Source: Branchiostoma lanceolatum (lineage: Eukaryota; Chordata; Leptocardii; Amphioxiformes; Branchiostomatidae). Taken from it: a stretch of 64,000 nt of DNA. Every line of letters begins with the position of its first letter. The first letter of the stretch is position 1. Where the stretch lies: NCBI RefSeq assembly GCF_035083965.1, contig NC_089731.1, positions 627,501 to 691,500 on the forward strand, read 5' to 3'. The notes below the pieces were generated by a model. That model ran no database searches, was not told the DNA's origin, and worked only from the letters and a program-made list of their open reading frames with translations. Shown here piece by piece: positions 24,560 through 36,700 of the stretch. Both the position numbers and the translations under genes were made by a program.

Positions 24560-24681
24560 GATGCGCAGTAACCGAGTTTTACATGCTGTTCGAAAATGGC
24601 GCCTTCTGCGAACGATTTTGCGAAGTGAATCTCGTTTCAGGCCGTTTTTAGACAGTTCCGTTTAACAAAAGTAAATATAAG
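24560..24681 (+). promoter_or_regulatory. AHCTF1: Probable first non-coding exon and core promoter of ELYS
   Basis: AAAATGGCGCC near 24593 resembles a YY1 site of the kind found at TATA-less housekeeping starts. It is followed by a good donor, ATAAG/GTAGGT, at 24681. The ATG inside this motif opens only a very short frame. The next plausible acceptors are the CCCAG sites before the repeated ATG exon from about 25490 onward. Inference from motif and position. Confidence 0.5.
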
Positions 24682-25489
24682 GTAGGTGCAACATACAAGT
24701 GTACCGTACTGTTTCTTTCAAGCCACAAACATTTGTTGATCCGTCAAGAAATCTGTCCTTATTTTGGAAAAAGTTTGTCCCCCCCTCCCCACTCCGCCAA
24801 ACACGGTGCCTCATTATGTTCATCTTGTCAAAAGATTTAACTTTATTAATTAATATTAAATGTTAGTCTAACCTTCATCAAGTTGATTATTATTTTTTGT
24901 GTAGTTGATTTCAGGCCATGGATGGTTTCTGCTCAGGTTTTTTTTCATAGATCATTTTTATATTAGATTAAATTTGTGTAGCTGTTTCTAAATACAGTTT
25001 ACCTAGGCCTGCAAAATATAAATGGATATGAATATCATAACTTATGGCTCCAAACTTGATGAAATTAAGTTATACTTCATCTTCGTCTTATATTACTCCG
25101 ATATAACACCACCAGGGTAGTATGATATAGCTTGCAACGTTTTGAAACATTGTGTGGAAACTTAATGGGATTGTCTCATTTATGTATCTTTAACCCATAC
25201 CTGACTTACTCTAATGTTTATGTAACACATTCAACACTTTACATAATCAAGATTTGACTCATACTTAGTAGGACATACTAATCTCCAGGCAGATGTAGGG
25301 TCTGGCTCTTCAAGGAAAAATGTTCACCGTAAGAAACAGAAGAGATGTTCCTGTTCTTTCTGGCAAATTTGAGCTCATTTCATCAAAATGAACCTGCTAT
25401 GATACTAAAGGCGTTCCTTCTGAACCCCCCCATACAAATTGCTTCATAATCATATTAACCCATTTTGAATCCAGTCACAAACCACATTC

Positions 25490-27752
25490 CCAGCAGACTC
25501 CAAGATGGTGAAACAGGTCCAGTCCCCGAGCTCCACCTCCAGACTTGTGCCGTACTCACACTGTAGAGTGCAAAATCATACCTGTTGTTTCATTAACGAC
25601 TCAATGAGTTGTTTCATTAACGAGTTGTTTCATGTTTCGCAGAGAGGTCCAAGATGGTGAAACAGGTGCAGTCCCCGAGCTCCACCTCCAGACTTGTGCC
25701 GTACTCCCCTGCTACTGTGGAGTGTACAATCATACCTGTTGTTTCATTAACGAGTTGTTTCATTATCATGTTTCGCAGAGAGGTCCAAGATGGTGAAACA
25801 GGTCCAGTCCCCGAGCTCCACCTCCAGACTTGTACAGTTCTCCCCGGCTACATGTACTGTAGAGTGTACAATCATACCTGTTGTTTCATTAGCGAGCTGT
25901 CTCATTAACGAGTTGTTTCATTATCATGTTTCGCAGAGAGGTCCAAGATGGTGAAACAGGTCCAGTCCCCGAGCTCTACCTCCAGACTTGTGCCGTACTC
26001 CCCGGCTACTGTGGAGAGTACAATCATACCTGTTGTTTCACTAACGACTTGTTTCATTAACATGTTTCTGTCCCATTCCCAGCAGACTACAAGATGGTGA
26101 AACAGGTGCAGTCCCCCAGCTCGACCTCCAGACTTGTGCCGTTCTCCCCGGCTACATGTACTGTGGAGTGTACAATCATACCTGTTGTTTCATTAACAGG
26201 CTGATTCATTAACATGTTTCTGTCACATTCCCCTGGAGGTCCATTGGACCAAGATGGTGAAACAGGTCCAGTCCCCCAGCTCTACCTCCAGACTAGTGCC
26301 GTACTCACACTGTAGAGTGTACAATCATACCTGTTGTTTCATTAAAGAGCTGTTTCATTAACGAGTTGTTTCATTATCATGTTTTGCAGAGAGGTCCAAG
26401 ATGGTGAAACAGGTCCAGTCCCCGAGCTCCACCTCCAGACTTGTGCCGTACTCCCCGGCTACTGTGGAGAGTACAATCATACCTGTTGTTTCACTAACGA
26501 CTTGTTTCATTAACATGTTTCTGTCCCATTCCCAGCAGACTCCAAGATGGTGAAACAGGTGCAGTCCCCGAGCTCTACCTCCAGACTTGTGCCGTACTCC
26601 CCGGCTACTGTGGAGAGTACAATCATACCTGTTGTTTCACTAACGACTTGTTTCATTAACATGTTTCTGTCCCATTCCCAGCAGACTCCAAGATGGTGAA
26701 ACAGGTCCAGTCCCCGAGCTCTACCTCCAGACTTGTGCCGTACTCCCCGGCTACTGTGGAGAGTACAATCATACCTGTTGTTTCACTAACGACTTGTTTC
26801 ATTAACATGTTTCTGTCCCATTCCCAGCAGACTCCAAGATGGTGAAACAGGTGCAGTCCCCGAGCTCTACCTCCAGACTTGTGCCGTACTCCCCGGCTAC
26901 TGTGGAGTGTACAATCATACCTGTTGTTTCACTAACGACTTGTTTCATTAACATGTTTCTGTCCCATTCCCAGCAGACTCCAAGATGGTGAAACAGGTCC
27001 AGTCCCCGAGCTCTACCTCCAGACTTGTGCCGTACTCCCCGGCTACTGTGGAGAGTACAATCATACCTGTTGTTTCACTAACGACTTGTTTCATTAACAT
27101 GTTTCTGTCCCATTCCCAGCAGACTCCAAGATGGTGAAACAGGTGCAGTCCCCGAGCTCTACCTCCAGACTTGTGCCGTACTCCCCGGCTACTGTGGAGA
27201 GTACAATCATACCTGTTGTTTCACTAACGACTTGTTTCATTAACATGTTTCTGTCCCATTCCCAGCAGACTCCAAGATGGTGAAACAGGTCCAGTCCCCC
27301 AGCTCTACCTCCAGACTTCTGCCGTACCCACACTGTAGAGTGTACAATCATACCTGTTGTTTCATTAACGAGTTGTTTCATTGACGAGTTGTTTCATTAA
27401 CGAGCTGATTCATTAACGTGTTTCTGTCACATTCCCCTGGAGGTCGAAGATGGTGCAACAGGTGCAGTCCCCCAGCTCTACCTCCAGACTTGTGCCGTAC
27501 TCACACTGTGGAGTGTACAATCATACCTGTTGTTTCATTAACGAGTTGTTTCATTGACGAGTTGTTTCATTAACGAGCTGATTCATTAACGTGTTTCTGT
27601 CACATTCCCCTGGAGGTCGAAGATGGTGCAACAGGTGCAGTCCCCCAGCTCTACCTCCAGACTTGTGCCGTACTCACACTGTGGAGTGTACAATCATACC
27701 TGTTGTTTCACTAACAAGTTGTTTCATTAACATGTTTCTGTCCCATTCCCAG
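25490..27752 (+). repeat. Tandem array of about 15 partial copies of the ELYS start exon
   Basis: Units of roughly 145-175 bp contain an acceptor-like TTCCCAG or TTTCGCAGAG, CCAAGATGGTGAAACAGG, and the exon codons down to GCTACTGTGGAG. They then switch to an intron block (TACAATCATACCTGTTG, TTGTTTCATTAAC). Only the last copy (ATG at 27764) continues into the full exon. Decoy copies start at about 25505, 25654, 25790, 25947 and onward. Each decoy frame runs into its intron part and stops. Confidence 0.9.
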
Positions 27753-27763
27753 CAGACTCCAAG

Positions 27764-30700
27764 ATGGTGAAACAGGTCCAGTCCCCGAGCTCGACCTCCA
27801 GACTTGTGCCGTACTCCCCCGCTACTGTGGAGTGTCTGGAGTTAGGGGCAGCCCGGGGGGACGAGGGGACGCCGGTCTTCGGAGCAGTCTGTAAAGGTGG
27901 GTGATGTAATGTTTTAACCTAAGAAAGGCTGGAATTAATTTTGGGGGATTTACATTTGTATGTGCCAAGAAGAAAATTTGGATGCATGGCATGGAAAAAA
28001 AGTAGACTGTCAGCTAGCCCATAGTATGATACAGTGCTCTAGACACAGTGGATAACAACCCACTGCCCCTACAGCCTCAAAATGGCTATGGGATTGGTGC
28101 ACCCACCGTCAAATTTTACGTATGTTCAGCTCCGACTTTGGGTGCATGAAATTTTGAAAAGTTTTATGCACCCAGTACTTTGAGCTCTTATTATACAATC
28201 ATCATTCAGATGATACAGATGAAAAGAAAAATGTTCCCCTGTATTGTAAAGTGACTGTAACCTACATGTACATGTACTATCACTAGAGTAGAGGGCAGTG
28301 GGCCTGGTTATCCAGAGGAGCACCCAGTATTTATAGGTCAGTATCAGGATTTACTATGTACTAAGATGAGAAAGATAGAATAATGAATCATCCCCTGATA
28401 TGTTTTATTATAAAGTGACTGTAACCTACTCTCCGCCCCCCAGGAGGCCAGTGGGGCTGGTTGGCTCGAGGATCGTCCCTGGAGGTGGTGAACACCCAGA
28501 CTGGGGTGAGACAAGGGGCGTGGTGCTTCGGCAGGACTCAGAAGGATCCTATGGTGAGGATTTTATCAAAGACACAACTTTCTTCTTATTTTCTTTTCCT
28601 ACATGTATATTATTGTAGTAACGTCCACTGTGTTCAACTGTTGCAGTGGTCTCAACATCCTGCAACTGCAATCAGTCTTTCTTCAATCCTATCCACTTTG
28701 TCCACTTTATTACTGTATTATGTACAAAAATGATATGTGCAGTCATTTATTTTTGCAGGGATTTTATTTCATGGTAGAGGGGGAAATAGGTTTTCACAGA
28801 CGGTGTTTTAACTTCTCGGATGAAACGATTCTGTAGTCTTAGTAATACAATGGAAACCTAAGGCATATTCTTGGTGTCATGAACTTGCATTGAAGAAGTC
28901 ACCACAAAAAGTATGCAAATAAAAACACCACAGACATTTCCAAATTTACAGTGTTTTATTTTGATTTACCACATTTGTATTACCAAAGGAACCAACTTAA
29001 TCACAAATAGATGTATTTTTGGTTGTAACAGTTTTCCGATCTTGTGTGTTCAGGTGACTATCAACTGTGTGAAGGAGTACGAGTACCAGAAGTCTGTGAA
29101 GCTTGTGGTTGGACTACAGACTGGGAGTGGCCGGGGGATGGTCTGTGTTCTGGACCCCAGCATCAGTAAAGTCATCAAGGCGGTGGACTTCCCTCAGAAG
29201 GTTTGTTTGCTTGTTTGGTGTGTGTACAGACTGGTAGAGTTCAGGGGACATGTGCTCTAGTCACAGACGGTCACCAAAACGCCAGTTGAATAAGACACTT
29301 GGTAAGTTGGTACTGTGTAAAAAGAGTCTTGACGAGTCTTACATGTACCAACCTGATGAAACTATTAACAAAGTGTACATTTATATTTTACATCAGCTAG
29401 TGCTTGCATACATTTTTTTGTACCTTTAAGCTGTCTAAAAGTTCAGACTTTAATTTTTTTTCATGACAGCACTTTTGAAAAAGGTGGGTAAAGGAAATAT
29501 TCTGCATTTGCTGGCATCTATATCTCTTTCTCTCCCCTGTGTTCCTGATGATCAGGTGACCTCGGTAGAACCAATCACCAACGCCGACGGGGTCATGACC
29601 CCGAAGGGCTTCCTCAGCGACCAGCTCTACAAGTTCTTCTTCGGCATCGTTGCCGTGGGAACCGTCGGCGGCCACACCTACCTGGTCGACATGGCGATGG
29701 ACCACGAGGAGGAGTCGGACGAGGTCAACCTGAACCACCTGGAGGTCATCACCATGGAAACCAGGGACCTGGCAACCAAGAGAGAAAATGCTCTTCACAG
29801 AGGGAAACTCTTTTGTCTGGATATCACTGGTACAGAAATCATAATTTAAAATGAATCAAAATGTCACGGCGTAAAGAAAATGGACATTTTCACTGAACTT
29901 TGACTAGAGGTGGCGCAGAGCCCGAAATTTGTTCTCCGGGCCCTTCAAAACCGAAAAATGACTTCACGGTGACGGCAAGTGTTTTACAGAACAGATGTGT
30001 GAAGAAATCATCAATGATAACAACAGATTTTTCACTGTGATGATAAGTTCATGGTACAGAGGTGACCGGGAAAACAGTGAACATAAAGTGAAAGAAACAA
30101 GAAGGAACAAGTAGTTCATGGTTTTCATTATGTCTTTTATACTACTTCTAGATAATCCTCTATGACAATTGAGTCTGCGTTTTTCCATCATGTTCCTAAC
30201 AGCTGACTGCCACAGAAGAGGAACTTTCTACTACCGCACGCCGGATGGGAAAAACATCAACAGCTTTTATTCATGTAAGTTTTTCTCACATTTACATCCA
30301 TGAAAATATGTTTTCATATTAAGCAATACTGTTAATTTTGTCGACCAATTTTGTACCTTTCTCCACGGTAAACTACTAGTGCCAGTGCATACATTTGTGT
30401 ATGGTTTGAAAACTGTTAATGCCTACAAAATACAATACTTCAGAATCTCTACTTTCAGTACTTCACTTTTCCTCTGTAGTATCTAACTTGTTGAATCTGT
30501 GTGTTTCCAGCGAACGTTGTTGTGAGTTCTCTGCAGTTCCTGAAGAGAACCGGGACTCTGGCTGTGGGTCTGTAGTATCTAACTTGTTGAATCTGTGTGT
30601 TTCCAGCGAACGTAGTGGTGAGTTCTCTGCAGTTCCTGAAGAGAACCGGGACCCTGGCTGTGTGTCTGTAGTATCTAACTTGTTGAATCTGTGTGTTTCC

Positions 30701-33700
30701 AGCGAACGTAGTGGTGAGTTCTCTGCAGTTCCTGAAGAGAACCGGGACTCTGGCTGTGGGTCTGTAGTATCTAACTTGTTGAATCTGTGTGTTTCCAGCG
30801 AACGTAGTCGTGAGTTCTCTGCAGTTCCTGAAGAGGACCGGGACTCTGGCTGTGCGTCTATAGTACATGTATCTAACTTGTTGAATCTGTGTGTTTCCAG
30901 CGAACGTAGTTGTGAGTTCTCTGCAGTTCCTGAAGAGAACCGGGACTCTGGCTGTGGGTCTGTAGTATCTAACTTGTTGAATCTGTGTGTTTCCAGCGAA
31001 CATAGTTGTGAGTTCTCTGCAGTTCCTGAAGAGAACCGGGACCCTGGCAGTCGGGTACAACTTTGGGCAGTTCCAGCTGTGGGGACTATCGGGGCCTGGA
31101 CTGGAGTAAGCTATGTTGCTTCTATGCATTTTTGTACAATGTTTAAAGTGCAGCACTGAAAATACTTTTTTTTTTTTTACCATGTATGAACTATGATCTT
31201 TGATACTGTGCCTGTATCATTTTGCGTTGCCAGATTGCAAGCTCTTTGTATTTTTTTGTTTTTGTTTGCAGTCTCAATTTTCTTGTAGGTATTTTGAGCC
31301 TTGAAGTTTGAGCACCTTGTAGAAGGTACATGTATTATGTAGTGAAGTTGTATTTTGTAATCAATACAATGAAGTTGTAAGGTAGTGATAAGTGAACATA
31401 TTTTTTCCCCCTTCCTGCATGTAGGCTATTAACTTCATGTTACCAGGACAGCAACAGCAGACAATAGTTTGAAGAGTTAAACCATATTTAACCCTCTCCA
31501 CCCCCCTCCCTCAGTTTCAGCAGTAACATAGAGAACAGTACCTCGGCTGTCACTCACTTCGCCTACCAGGAGCCAGAGAACGATCCAGGAAACTACTGTT
31601 ATCTGTGGGTGGCCAGGGGGCCTCTGCCTACTGATCCAAGGTAAGGGGTGTCTCTATATCGCATAATAACTACTGCCTACAGACCCAAGGTAAGGGGTGT
31701 CTCTATATCACATAATAACTACTGCCTACAGACCCAAGGTAAGGGGTGTCTCTATATCACATAATAACTACTGCCTACAGACCCAAGGTAAGGGGTGTCT
31801 CTATATCACATAATAACTACTGCCTACAGACCCAAGGTAAGGGGTGTCTCTATATCGCATAATAACTACTGCCTACAGACCCAAGGTAAGGGGTGTCTCT
31901 ATATCGCATAATAACTACTGCCTACAGACCCAAGGTAAGGGGTGTCTCTATATCACATAATAACTACTGCCTACTGATCCAAGGTAAGGGGTGTCTCTAT
32001 ATCGCATAATAACTACTGCCTACAGACCCAAGGTAAGGGGTGTCTCTATATCACATAATAACTATTGCTATATGTACCTGTGGGTGGCCAGGGGGCCTCT
32101 GCCTACAGACCCAAGGTAAGGGGTGTCTCTATATCGCATAATAAGTACTGCCTACAGACCCAAGGTAAGGGGTGTCTCTATATCACATAATAACTATTGC
32201 TATATGTACCTGTGGGTGGCCAGGGGGCCTCTGCCTACAGACCCAAGGTAAGGGGTGTCTCTATATCACATAATAACTATTGCTATATGTACCTGTGGGT
32301 GGCCAGGGGGCCTCTGCCTACAGACCCAAGGTAAGGGGTGTCTCTATATCGCATAATAAGTACTGCCTACAGACCCAAGGTAAGGGGTGTCTCTATATCG
32401 CATAATAACTACTGCCTACAGACCCAAGGTAAGGGGTGTCTCTATATCACATAATAACTACTGCTACATGTACCTGTAGGTAGCCAGGGGACCACTGCCT
32501 ACTGATCCAAGGTAAGGGGTGTCTCTATATCACATAATAACTACTGCCTACAGACCCAAGGTAAGGGGTGTCTCTATCTCACATAATAACTACTGCTACA
32601 TGTACCTGTGGGTGGCCAGGGGACCACTGCCTACTGATCCAAGGTAAGGGGTGTCTCTATATCGCATAATAACTACTGCCTACAGACCCAAGGTAAGGGG
32701 TGTCTCTATATCACATAATAACTACTGCTACATGTACCTGTAGGTAGCCAGGGGACCACTGCCTACTGATCCAAGGTACATGTAAGGGGTGTCTCTATAT
32801 CACATAATAACTATTGCTATATGTACCTGTGGGTGGCCAGGGGGCCTCTGCCTACAGACCCAAGGTAAGGGGTGTCTCTATATCACATAATAACTACTGC
32901 TACATGTACCTGTGGGTGGCCAGGGGACCACTGCCTACTGATCCAAGGTAAGGGGTGTCTCTATATCACATAATAACTACTGCCTACAGACCCAAGGTAA
33001 GGGGTGTCTCTATCTCACATAATAACTACTGCTACATGTACCTGTGGGTGGCCAGGGGACCACTGCCTACTGATCCAAGGTAAGGGGTGTCTCTATATCG
33101 CATAATAACTACTGCCTACAGACCCAAGGTAAGGGGTGTCTCTATATCACATAATAACTACTGCTACATGTACCTGTAGGTAGCCAGGGGACCACTGCCT
33201 ACTGATCCAAGGTACATGTAAGGGGTGTCTCTATATCACATAATAACTACTGCTACATGTACCTGTGGGTGGCCAGGGGACCACTGCCTACTGATCCAAG
33301 GTAAGGGGTGTCTCTATATCACATAATAACTACTGCCTACAGACCCAAGGTAAGGGGTGTCTCTATCTCACATAATAACTACTGCTACATGTACCTGTGG
33401 GTGGCCAGGGGACCACTGCCTACTGATCCAAGGTAAGGGGTGTCTCTATATCGCATAATAACTACTGCCTACAGACCCAAGGTAAGGGGTGTCTCTATAT
33501 CACATAATAACTACTGCCTGCAGACCCAAGGTAAGGGGTGTCTCTATATCACATAATAACTACAGCTACATGTACCTGTGGGTGGCCAGGGGGCCACTGC
33601 CTACTGATCCAAGGTAAGGGGTGTCTCTATATCACATAATAACTACTGCCTACAGACCCAAGGTAAGGGGTGTCTCTATATCACATAATAACTACAGCTA

Positions 33701-36700
33701 CATGTACCTGTGGGTTGCCAGGGGGCCTCTGCCTACTGACCCAAGGTAATAATTGTGCTATCAATAGTTTTATATATTTGTATGTACTGACCAAAGGGGT
33801 CTCAATGCCTCCATTTATTGAATAATAAAGATATTGTATATTGATATCTAATCCCCAGAAGTCAGGAAATGATAGACCCAAAACTGGATAAAGAGGGAGA
33901 TAGTGAATATTAGTTGAGAATTCGTACATTGGTACTGTGACTGTTTTTGTTTACATTTTCAAGGCTTATAGATTAGATACAAGCCACTTGTGTTAGTTGA
34001 ATGATATCGTTACTTACAAGTGTTTCTTCTCCCAGTGAGGATGTTCCCACCAGCCTGCTGTTGTACCAGATGGGATACACCCGGAAGGAGACTCTGCTGG
34101 ATAGCAGGGAGGTTCTGTACAAGGTCAGCTCAATATCTCTTGTTTAACCTAATAGTTTGGTTGAAATAGATATTTGAGAGAATCAAGGCATTTTTTGCCA
34201 GTAAGGTACTGTGGAAATATGGTTTTTGAAACATTCAATGCATTGTCTTGACATTCTAGCTTCTACCATATTCTTTTTTTTTTTTTTTCTTGCCCACGGT
34301 CGTGATGACGACCATTATGGCATGTTGAGAAAGTCGTGTAAAGTGCCTTTCCCAAGGGCACAAGATCGGTGACATAGTAGGATTTGAACCCAGGACCGCT
34401 TGGTTCTGAGTCCAACACGCTGGCATTGCGCCACACGACCACACATATTCTTCAGCATATTTATGAATGTTGAACTTTATTTGCAATAGTTCTATGTATT
34501 TGTGTGTGTGTGTGTTTGTCTCTGTGAGTCACTAAACAGTGTTACACCTTATAGAACCACTCTGCTTGTTTGTTTGTTTGTTCAGGAGTTGAGCCACTGT
34601 GGCCCCACGTTCCAGCCCATATCATGTTACACCTTGGAGAATCACTGATCTTATGAGAGATCTCATGTTACACCTTAGTGAACAACTCTGACTGTTTGTC
34701 TGTTTGTTTGTTTGTAGGAGTTGAGCCATACAGTGTTATATCTTATAGGACCGCTCTGACTGTTTGTTTGTAGGAGTTGAGCTATACAGTGTTATATCTT
34801 ATAGGACCGCTCTGACTGTTTGTTTGTAGGAGTTGAGCACCTGTGGCCCCACGTTCGACCCTGGGTAGACTGGTGTCATGTTACACCTTGGAGAACTACT
34901 CTGACTGCTTGTTTGTTTGTTTGTTTGTAGGAGTTGAGCCACTGTGGCCCCACGTTCCAGCCCATATCATGTTACACCTTGGAGAATCACTGATCTTATG
35001 AGAGATCTCATGTTACACCTTAGTGAACGACTCTGATTGTTTGTTTGTTTATTTTTGTTTGTTTGTTAGGAGTTGAGCCACTGTGGCCCCACGTTCCAGC
35101 CCATATCATGTTACACCTTGGAGAATCACTGATCTTATGAGAGATCTCATGTTACACCTTAGTGAACGACTCTGATTGTTTGTTTGTTTATTTTTGTTTG
35201 TTTGTTAGGAGTTGAGCCACTGTGGCCCCACGTTCCAGCCCACCTCGGGCACAACACCTGAAGGTGCGACCCTGGGGAGCAGGCTGATATCATGTTACAC
35301 CTTGGAGAACCACCACAGTCCTGAGGAGGGGGGGAGACACGAGGACTCAGCACTGGAGGAGGAAGGTCTGTCTGTTTTTTGGTTTGTTAGTTTGGCCTTT
35401 TTTCTATTCATTAAAACTGAAATTGGCTGCTGGTTGCTTTTCTTTGTAATGATTGAATAAGTAAGAGTCAGACAAAACAAAAGAAAGCTTACCTTTCAGA
35501 TTACACGCTAAAGTCCAAGAAAATCCAAAAATATGTATACTTCTAATGAGGTGAGGCAATCTTTATGAGAAGCATGCATATAACTATTTAATGGCCCAGG
35601 GTTAGAGACCCTGGTCTGTCAGTGGATACAAACCTTTACTGATTCCTTTAAAAGGGATGGAGGCTCCTTCTAATAATCCTGTTTTTTCCAACTTTAAGCA
35701 TCTTCAAGTTAAGGTCTTTTCCAAAGTGCAGAAATTCCTGTACCTGTAAATTTCTTTCCTCTATTCCAGTTCTCCACGGCCCAGACCTGAGTGTGGCAGT
35801 GTTTGTGTGGGAGAGTCCCACGATGGACCCCATGTCCCGGTCCCAGTGCAGTCTAGCTGTGTTCGACATCAACCGCTGGTACCATGCACAGATGCCTGTC
35901 GCCTTCAAGTACGGTTTAGCACTAACAGATTAGGCCACACCAATTTAATTTCTTAATTATCGGATTTTTATTTTCAAAAAAAAAAATTTTAGAAAAAAAA
36001 AATAATGAAAACAGATGGCTTGGCCAGCCTTCTGTTTTCATGATTTTTTTTTTGAAAATGAAAATCCGATAACCAAGAAATTAAATTGGTGTGGCCTTAT
36101 TTAATTCTATATACACTGAGAGTAGAATGCTGAACCCACGCAGGTTTAATCCTGGTACCACGCACAGATGCCAGTGGTCTTAATGGTCTGATTAGACATG
36201 GTCAATTTTATGTGTAGCCTGAGAATAGACCATTAAATCCTCAGGTCACAATCCTACTGACAAAATCGATGTAAAGGTAGATATACTGGTACCACGTGCA
36301 GATGCCGGTGGTCTTCAGGTAGGGCTAAACATGTTCTATTTTAAATGTACCTCGAGAATTCAATGCCCAACCCACACAGATTCATATCCTGCCGACAACA
36401 GCAATATAAAGTAGGCATTGCTGGTACAAAGCACAGGTGCAGGTACGGCTGAACATGTTCAGGATAGATATAATTTTTTTTGCATTGCTGCACTTCCTCC
36501 ACAGGCTGCAAGAGGACCTCGGTGAGCCTTGTTCCTACTTCTCCGTGTTTTCTCTGGAGGATGTCATGGAAACCGCATCTCCAGACGTCATGCTGGTACG
36601 GAAATCAGACTTCCTTTTTTGTTTAAGTCTTCTTCGAAAGATTAACATTGGTTTGAATTTTCACTCGAAAGTTCATCTGTATAAGTGTATTGGTAGAAGT

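Noticed and set aside
25654..25908. Short ORF starting MVKQVQSPS as a separate gene
   Set aside because: It is one of the partial ELYS start-exon copies; the frame runs into intron sequence and stops.
30419..31183. Long ORFs on both strands (about 245 codons each)
   Set aside because: They run through tandem copies of ELYS exon 6 in wrong frames; the true frame is fixed by the flanking exons.
26000..33700. Regular arrays considered as CRISPR
   Set aside because: Repeats have no unique spacers, units contain exon codons and splice sites, and the DNA is eukaryotic.
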